Source: an uncultured Bacteroidota bacterium
GTDB taxonomy: Bacteria > Bacteroidota > Bacteroidia > UKL13-3
NCBI GenBank assembly: GCA_903888395.1
Contig: CAISTO010000263.1
Location: forward strand, 1-32,801
Direction of reading: 5' to 3'
Length of the DNA stretch: 32,801 nucleotides
Shown here: piece by piece, positions 26,552 through 32,801 of the stretch
Numbering within the stretch: the stretch's first letter is position 1
Layout: each line of letters begins with the position of its first letter
Position numbers and translations under genes: made by a program
The notes under the pieces: model-generated
Told to the model about the DNA's origin: nothing
Database searches by the model: none
What the model saw: the letters and a program-made list of their open reading frames with translations, nothing else

Positions 26552-28069
26552 ATGTCAGAAAAATATCCTCATGTATTATCCAAATCCCGCTTTGTGTCGG
26601 GTGTGCAATGTGCTAAAAAATTATTTTTAGAATTGAACCAAAAAGAATTGAAACCTGCTATTTCTGCTAGTCAGCAAGCTGTTTTTGATCAAGGACATAG
26701 AATTGGTAAAATGGCTCAAGACCTTTATCCAAATGGAATTGATTTAACCAGTTTAACACATTTTGATTATACCGATGCCATAGACAATACTTTAAATGAA
26801 ATGCGAAAAAAAACACCTGTTTTATATGAAGCAGCATTTTATAACAATGAAGTATTATCGGTTTTGGATATTTTATTACATGATGCCAATGGAAATATAC
26901 ATGCCATAGAAGTTAAAAGCAGTGGCTCACTGAATGATTATTATATTACAGATGCCTCTTTACAATATTGGGTGATGGCAAATGCGGGACATGCCCCTGA
27001 AACCTTTTCTATTTTAAATATAAATACCAATTATAAAAAAAATGGACCAATTGATTTAAAAGATTTTTTTAAGATAACAGATATCACAAAAACAGTCATT
27101 GCAAAACAAGCATGGATTTCAGAAAATATTGAACAGCTTAAACTAATCCTAAAAGGTTCGGAAGTTCCAGTAAAAGAAATTGGAAAGCATTGTTCAGACC
27201 CGTTCCAATGTGATTTTAAAAGTCATTGTTGGGGTAATTTATTAGACCCAGATAAAATTTTCAATATTTATGGCGGAGGAAAAAAAATGTGGGACTTGTA
27301 CCATGATGGAATTACATATTTAGCTGACATCCCAGAAAATTATAAATTAAACCACCGACAAATTTGCCAAGTAAATGGTCAAAAAACTGGAGCAAGTTAT
27401 ATAGACAAAAAAAACATTGCCACCTTTATAAATAAGGCAGTTTATCCATTGCATTTTTTTGATTTTGAAACTATCAATACCATCGTTCCTGTATTAAATG
27501 GAACCAAACCCTTTCAGCAAGTTGGATTTCAATATTCATTACATATTTTAAACAATATGAATGAAGAACCAATACACAAAGAATTTTTAGCGAATGAAAA
27601 TGATTTTAGCAATATTCAAGCTAAGAATCCTCGTCAAGCCATGATTGACCAAATGAAAGCTGATTTTGGGGAAACAGGAAGTATTGTAGCTTACAAAGCT
27701 GATTTTGAAATGGGAATTATTAAAAAATTAGCAGAGGATTTTCCAAATGATAAAATATTTTTAGAAAGCTTAATTACACGTTTTATTGATTTATTAGATG
27801 TTTTTAGTAATGCTTGGTACTACTTGCCTGTAATGGGGAAAAGCGCATCAATAAAAGATGTTTTACCAACATTGGTTCCTCATTTAACTTATAAAGGTTT
27901 AAACATTAATAATGGTGAATTAGCCAGTAAAACATTTGCAAGCATGGTGGAGGGAAATTATGTGGGCAATTTAAATGACACAAGAAACGATTTATTAGCT
28001 TATTGCAAATTAGATACTTTAGCCATGTTTGAAATTTGGAAAGTGTTAAACAATGAAATAAAAATTTAA
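26552..28069 (+). CDS. DUF2779 protein (Cas4-like nuclease plus DEDD-like domain)
   Basis: LSKSRFVSGVQCAKKLFLE, IHAIEVKSSG, HCSDPFQCDFKSHC, HFFDFETINTIVPVLNGTKPFQQVGFQYSLH, LAYCKLDTLAMFEIW. Confidence 0.82.
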   Translation: MSEKYPHVLSKSRFVSGVQCAKKLFLELNQKELKPAISASQQAVFDQGHRIGKMAQDLYPNGIDLTSLTHFDYTDAIDNTLNEMRKKTPVLYEAAFYNNEVLSVLDILLHDANGNIHAIEVKSSGSLNDYYITDASLQYWVMANAGHAPETFSILNINTNYKKNGPIDLKDFFKITDITKTVIAKQAWISENIEQLKLILKGSEVPVKEIGKHCSDPFQCDFKSHCWGNLLDPDKIFNIYGGGKKMWDLYHDGITYLADIPENYKLNHRQICQVNGQKTGASYIDKKNIATFINKAVYPLHFFDFETINTIVPVLNGTKPFQQVGFQYSLHILNNMNEEPIHKEFLANENDFSNIQAKNPRQAMIDQMKADFGETGSIVAYKADFEMGIIKKLAEDFPNDKIFLESLITRFIDLLDVFSNAWYYLPVMGKSASIKDVLPTLVPHLTYKGLNINNGELASKTFASMVEGNYVGNLNDTRNDLLAYCKLDTLAMFEIWKVLNNEIKI

Positions 28070-28072
28070 AAA

Positions 28073-28960
28073 ATGATAGTATTAGTAAAAGTAAATAAAA
28101 CGTATAAATATGGAACCGATGCAAAATTAGCTGCTTACAGTTCTTGGTGTATTGGCAGTTTGTTAGACAATGAAGCTCTTAGAAATGAATATAAATATTT
28201 GGTGGCTTATGCCAATAATGAAATAGTTGGAACATACCAAATTCAAGGGTTAGCTTTAGCCAACAATAATTTTAGGGGTAATCGAAGAATCAAATTTAAT
28301 TTAGCCGATGTTGACGAAAATTGCAGTGCTCAATTAAGTAAAATAATCAATGATTTAAAATCAACCTGCTCTAATAAAGTAAGAAATAAAAGTCCATTTA
28401 GCTTAATCAGTAGAGAACATTTAAATGAATTTGAGGTGGAGCATCATCACCTCAATTGCAACCCATTAAATGAAATTCCTGTTTTGGATTCCGAAGAATT
28501 AGAAACATTAATAAACCTAAATGGCAGCCATATAAGTAATCAACATTGGTTAAAAATTACTGTTAAAAGGAACACTTATGATTCATTTAGTAAACAGCAT
28601 TCCATTAGCCATTTATCAATCGCGGAACTACATCCCAATGGAAAAATGACCTTGAACATTTCAAACAATGCAAGTGGTAAAATGATGCTTGTAAAAAACA
28701 CCATTTCAAGCTCAGAAAAACAAGATTTGTTAGCAATATTTACTACTTTTAATAACAATTCAAAAAATGCTATCAAACAAATTATAGACAGTGATGTAAC
28801 ATCACATGTTGCTCATTTCAATGAAATGGCAATAACATTTGAGAGTTTTGAAGATGCCTCACACACTATTAAAAACAATCATGAACATTGGAATGGCAAT
28901 GTATTGTTTACCAAAAGTGGCTTACTCAATGATATCGTAAATTTAATGACAATATGTTAA
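28073..28960 (+). CDS. Hypothetical protein
   Basis: 4 nt downstream of DUF2779 gene; N-terminal AYANNEIVGTYQIQGLALANNNFRGNRRIKFNL could be a PUA/ASCH-like beta domain (weak). Confidence 0.5.
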   Translation: MIVLVKVNKTYKYGTDAKLAAYSSWCIGSLLDNEALRNEYKYLVAYANNEIVGTYQIQGLALANNNFRGNRRIKFNLADVDENCSAQLSKIINDLKSTCSNKVRNKSPFSLISREHLNEFEVEHHHLNCNPLNEIPVLDSEELETLINLNGSHISNQHWLKITVKRNTYDSFSKQHSISHLSIAELHPNGKMTLNISNNASGKMMLVKNTISSSEKQDLLAIFTTFNNNSKNAIKQIIDSDVTSHVAHFNEMAITFESFEDASHTIKNNHEHWNGNVLFTKSGLLNDIVNLMTIC

Positions 28961-28965
28961 TATTT

Positions 28966-29610
28966 TTAAACTACAGGGTAATACACCGTTCCCCAATCTT
29001 CGTCAATATTTTCTAACATAATATCAATGATTAAAGGCACAAGTAAAGATAACATATTAGCACCATCATTTACCTGAGCCCTATTTACTTTACTTTTAAA
29101 AGTAGCCCCACCATGTATTAACTGGTTCCTAACAGTGTACAACCTATCTAAAACAATTTCTAATAGCAAGTCTACTTTTTGATTAGATAAATATTGGTGT
29201 GCATTAGCTATCGATATTTGAAGAAGTTTGTGCCAATCAACTTTATCACCCCTATTATAATCCCAAAAAGGTTTGAAAACATATTTGTTTTCAATTAATA
29301 AGCGAATATTTGCAGGGAATTTTAACCACATTAAATTATAAAACCTATCATCAACATCGTGAGTAACCAGTTTATTTATAAAAATTTTGAATCGTTGTTG
29401 TTCATTTAAACTAATACTATTTTCTTCCATTGCATAACAAGAATTGAATGCAATCCATAAACTAATGAATTTCAAATCCATATTATCATCAATTTCCTCG
29501 GCACATTTTAACCAACTTATGGCCCTGTGTATCCTAGTATTAATTGGCTTTTCGCCAATTTTAATCAAATTAAATTTTTCTTTTAAATAAATTGCATCAA
29601 ATGTTTTCAT
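28966..29610 (-). CDS. HEPN-like (Apea-type) protein
   Basis: All-helical sequence with C-terminal LYTVRNQLIHGG (R-x4-H), the HEPN RNase-type motif. Confidence 0.6.
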   Translation of the reverse strand: MKTFDAIYLKEKFNLIKIGEKPINTRIHRAISWLKCAEEIDDNMDLKFISLWIAFNSCYAMEENSISLNEQQRFKIFINKLVTHDVDDRFYNLMWLKFPANIRLLIENKYVFKPFWDYNRGDKVDWHKLLQISIANAHQYLSNQKVDLLLEIVLDRLYTVRNQLIHGGATFKSKVNRAQVNDGANMLSLLVPLIIDIMLENIDEDWGTVYYPVV

Positions 29611-29661
29611 ATTACTTACAATAATATAATTAAAGCGCTAAAATTATAATCCAATTTATTT

Positions 29662-30744
29662 TTAATTGACTATTTCAAAAAAATCCCTGAAACGACCCAA
29701 TAAAAATGAAAGTTCAGGTGCCCTTTTAAAAACAGTATTTGCATTTTCTGAATAGGGTAATAATTTTATTTTTATTATGACTGTCATTTCATTTTTTAAT
29801 TTATCAATTGAAATTATTTTTTGAGAATGATGCAATGGCATTTTCTTCACATAGGAAGCCGCCCAACCTTTGAATTTGATTTTTATATCTTCTATTTTCT
29901 CGTTTTCCCTATGATTCCAAATGCCAATACTATATTTGAAATAATCTTTTAGCTTAAAAAACTTTGCTAATTCTTTATAATTAAAATGAATGATTTCTTC
30001 TGTTTCCTGATCTAAAAGTACATCAACCTGAAGTTTAAAAATTTGATCTAATCGATAGTTTACAATATATTTTTTTTGATCGCTAACAACTGCTGCCGTT
30101 AAATAATAAATATTTTCATACAATCTAATTTGTAAAGGAGATACCTGATGCCATTTAGATTTATTTTTATTATCATCTAATTGATTTACATCTATGTAAT
30201 TGAATTCAATACATTCTTCTCTTTTAATATTACCTAATATTTTAATTGCTAAACTTATTATATCTTCTTCATTTATTAAACTAGGTTTAGTAACAATTAC
30301 CGCACTGGAACAAGCCATTTCTTCCTCGTCAATTTTGTAATCCTCTATCAAATTAGCCATAATTTTACTTACAGCTGGAATGTTTTCGTAATTTTTAAGT
30401 ATGCCAATTAAAAATGGAATGGTAAGTCGCTCATCTTCTTCCAAATCGCCAAATTCTGGCATAATTGCATTTTCAGGATAACGATATAATTTGTTTTCAT
30501 ATATCAAATTAAAAAACCATCCTTTCTTGTTTTTCCTTATCCCTGCATTACTATAAATAAAATCACCTAATCTTAAACTTTTTATATGGGAGTTCAACAT
30601 CCGAATCTTAATGGTTTCCATTCCTAGGCTAATTAATTTTTGGTTTACATAATTAAGTATTTCTTCTAGTGTGGAAGGTCTTGTCCTAATTAATTCATCA
30701 ATGAATTGAATTCTTATTTGCTTTGGAGAATTATAATTTAACAT
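29662..30744 (-). CDS. WYL-domain transcriptional regulator
   Basis: N-terminal wHTH-like region (RTRPSTLEEILNYVNQKL...), central IEFNYIDVN...WHQVSPLQIRLYENIYYLTAAVVSDQKKYIVNYRLDQI, typical WYL layout. Confidence 0.78.
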   Translation of the reverse strand: MLNYNSPKQIRIQFIDELIRTRPSTLEEILNYVNQKLISLGMETIKIRMLNSHIKSLRLGDFIYSNAGIRKNKKGWFFNLIYENKLYRYPENAIMPEFGDLEEDERLTIPFLIGILKNYENIPAVSKIMANLIEDYKIDEEEMACSSAVIVTKPSLINEEDIISLAIKILGNIKREECIEFNYIDVNQLDDNKNKSKWHQVSPLQIRLYENIYYLTAAVVSDQKKYIVNYRLDQIFKLQVDVLLDQETEEIIHFNYKELAKFFKLKDYFKYSIGIWNHRENEKIEDIKIKFKGWAASYVKKMPLHHSQKIISIDKLKNEMTVIIKIKLLPYSENANTVFKRAPELSFLLGRFRDFFEIVN

Positions 30745-30748
30745 GCTT

Positions 30749-30802
30749 CAAATATAATTTTTCTACTCTGCAATACCATTGCATAGTAAAAATATATATT
30801 TG
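30749..30802. promoter_or_regulatory. Divergent promoter with WYL-type operator TACTCTGCAAT-ACC-ATTGCATAGTA (30764-30788)
   Basis: Flanked by TATATTTG on the + strand (30795-30802, 6-nt gap) and TATATTTG on the - strand (30756-30749, 7-nt gap). Confidence 0.75.
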
Positions 30803-30907
30803 TTAAAAAAAATATTATTTGAACTCAGATACCTCATTTCAAAAAATAAAAAATTAAATTAAATACCTAACAGTTAATTATTTAACAATTATATCAAATA
30901 TAAAATT

Positions 30908-32569
30908 ATGGAATCAACACTGAACAATCCCTTGCTTACAAGTATTACTCATATATATGAAAACAGGGATGATTTATTTAAAAACACACTAATAATTGAA
31001 AATTTAAGTGCTGATTTTAAAACTGTAACTGACTTTTTATTAGTTGACGATAAAACCGCTGCTGTATTGTCTATAATCATATGCGAGCAAATAATGGGAG
31101 ACGGAAAGCCATTTAAAAAAACATTGAAAATTTTAGGTTTTAGTCCTTTAGACTTTATTTTTATAAGTAATAAATTTAAAGAACTTAAAAAGAAGGGTTG
31201 GGTCAGGCTATGCAAAAAAAGATACAATTCAAGGTCTGAAGACATAGAAATAGCGAAAGAATTAATGGATGCTATTATGTATAATAATATAGAAAAATTG
31301 ATAATTTATGAACCAAAGAATTTATCGGAGGCTTTACTACAAATTAGAAATTTTACTAAAAATATTATAGGTGACTTTTACCAAGATGAACTCATAGAAG
31401 CTACTTATGATTACATAGAAAGACTTACTACTTTTCCTTATATTAATCAAATTTTAGAAGAGGATAAACTTGAAAAATTAGAAAAAGTAATATTGATATG
31501 GCTTTCAGCTGAAAACATTTTTAATAAGGAAGAATTTGATTTAGATAATATTATAGAAATGTTTAGTGAAGACCATTCCGTTTCTTATAGTTTAAAACAA
31601 AGAATAATAAACCATGAAAGTATAATCATGAAAGATGGATACCTAGAATATTTGAAACCCAATTTAGCCGATTTTTCCTCCGTAAAATTAGGTGATAGAT
31701 TAACAGACTTACTAAATGTGCATTGCCCAAAAATGGAACATGTTAAAGTTGCACCCAAATATTGTCAATTGATTGATCCAAATGATGTAGAAACTCAGCA
31801 ATTGTTATTTAACGATAATAACAAAAAATCAATAGACGATATTATCAATCTTACTTCTGAGTCTAAATATTTAAATTTAACTAAAAAATTTACTGATAAG
31901 GGAATGAAACCGGGACTAACCATGTTGTTTTACGGATTACCTGGAACAGGAAAAACCGAATTGGTAAAACAAATTTCTAAAACACATAATAGAGCAATAT
32001 TTCAAGTGGAAATGTCGGCTATTAAAGACATGTTTGTGGGTAATTCCGAGAAAAATTTAAAAAGAGTTTTTAAAGATTATAGCGATGCGGTTAAACAATA
32101 TAAAATTACTCCCATACTGCTATTTAATGAAGCCGATGCAATATTAGGCAAAAGGAATTTAGTTCAAAATGCAGTTGATCAAATGCTCAATTCTATGCAA
32201 AATATTTTATTGCAGGAATTAGAAGATTTTAAAGGTATTTTTATAGCAACCACCAATCTAATTGAAAATATAGATGGAGCTTTTGACCGAAGGTTACTTT
32301 ATAAATTAAAGTTTGAAAACCCCAATGATGAAACTCGTTATAAAATATTACAAAATCAATTTGCAAATATCAATAACAAAACGCTAAAGCTAATTAGTAC
32401 GCAGCACCAATTAAGTGGCGGGCAAATTCAAAACATAAAAAAGAAGTTTGTAATTGACCAATTGCTTTTTGAAAACAATTCAAATATTTCTAATAAATTA
32501 ATTGATTTTATTGAAGAAGAAACACAGTTTAGGTCAATAACTAAAAACAAAATTGGATTTAATAAATAA
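30908..32569 (+). CDS. AAA+ ATPase (CDC48/VPS4-like ATPase module)
   Basis: TMLFYGLPGTGKTELVKQIS Walker A, PILLFNEADAILGKR Walker B, IFIATTNLIENIDGAFDRRL. Confidence 0.85.
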   Translation: MESTLNNPLLTSITHIYENRDDLFKNTLIIENLSADFKTVTDFLLVDDKTAAVLSIIICEQIMGDGKPFKKTLKILGFSPLDFIFISNKFKELKKKGWVRLCKKRYNSRSEDIEIAKELMDAIMYNNIEKLIIYEPKNLSEALLQIRNFTKNIIGDFYQDELIEATYDYIERLTTFPYINQILEEDKLEKLEKVILIWLSAENIFNKEEFDLDNIIEMFSEDHSVSYSLKQRIINHESIIMKDGYLEYLKPNLADFSSVKLGDRLTDLLNVHCPKMEHVKVAPKYCQLIDPNDVETQQLLFNDNNKKSIDDIINLTSESKYLNLTKKFTDKGMKPGLTMLFYGLPGTGKTELVKQISKTHNRAIFQVEMSAIKDMFVGNSEKNLKRVFKDYSDAVKQYKITPILLFNEADAILGKRNLVQNAVDQMLNSMQNILLQELEDFKGIFIATTNLIENIDGAFDRRLLYKLKFENPNDETRYKILQNQFANINNKTLKLISTQHQLSGGQIQNIKKKFVIDQLLFENNSNISNKLIDFIEEETQFRSITKNKIGFNK

Positions 32570-32605
32570 GTAATAGTAGTGTAATTATTGCATTTAATAG
32601 GCAAC

Positions 32606-32644
32606 AAAAAACCTAGGTTAATTTGATAATTAATCTAGGTTTTT
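32606..32644. terminator. Rho-independent terminator
   Basis: AAAAACCTAGGTTAA-TTTGATAA-TTAATCTAGGTTTTT: 15-bp stem with one G.U pair, A tract and T tract (usable bidirectionally). Confidence 0.8.
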
Positions 32645-32693
32645 ATACATTACTCCAGTAATCAATAAAAAAAATCACAAGCTTATCTTTACT

Positions 32694-32801
32694 TTATAAA
32701 TAATTATGCCCTTCAATTACCTCAATTGTTAATCCTAAATCGCCCTTAACAATTCTATAATAAATGAATGGTTCATGCTTATCAAACATAAAAGCGTCAG
32801 C
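32694..32801 (-). CDS. Partial CDS, C-terminus of an unidentified protein
   Basis: Open reverse-strand frame from the window edge: ADAFMFDKHEPFIYYRIVKGDLGLTIEVIEGHNYL*. Confidence 0.5.
   Translation of the reverse strand, partial: ADAFMFDKHEPFIYYRIVKGDLGLTIEVIEGHNYL

Noticed and set aside
1-32801. CRISPR array, tRNA, rRNA, transposase or integrase
   Set aside because: No regularly spaced direct repeats, RNA gene signatures or recombinase motifs were seen on either strand; island mobility cannot be claimed from this window.

Overview
AT-rich window, apparently from a Bacteroidetes chromosome, judging by TAnnTTTG -7 elements and by the HYC_CC_PP-like and MbnP/MbnH-like genes. The left edge (1-1700) carries ordinary host genes: a di-haem peroxidase/MauG-like lipoprotein, an MbnP-family partner and an HYC_CC_PP-like protein. 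The rest (about 2.0-32.6 kb) is accessory-looking and rich in predicted DNA-processing genes: a stand-alone DnaB C-terminal RecA domain, an SbcD/SbcC-like pair, two DUF2779 Cas4-like nuclease/DEDD proteins, a PD-(D/E)XK candidate, a HEPN-like protein, a WYL regulator and an AAA+ ATPase. Many uncharacterised paralogous families are interspersed. The two most interesting signals are regulatory. (1) A 12-bp palindrome, AGTAAYRTTACT, occurs upstream of six separate transcription units, always 26 or 27 nt before a TAnnTTTG-like -7 box. This implies an undescribed regulon covering the DnaB/SbcCD operon, a DUF2779 operon and several others. (2) A different 25-27 bp inverted repeat, TACTMTGCAAT-N3-ATTGCAKAGTA, sits 6-7 nt before -7 boxes at three promoter regions, including the WYL gene's own, and so defines a probable WYL-repressed cluster (25.3-32.6 kb). 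Other points: two unrelated proteins end in SSB-tail-like (D/E)xLPF motifs, one with an internal DDDLPF; one locus looks like a deletion derivative of the DUF2779 operon. All family calls were made by eye from the translations; no database search was run.
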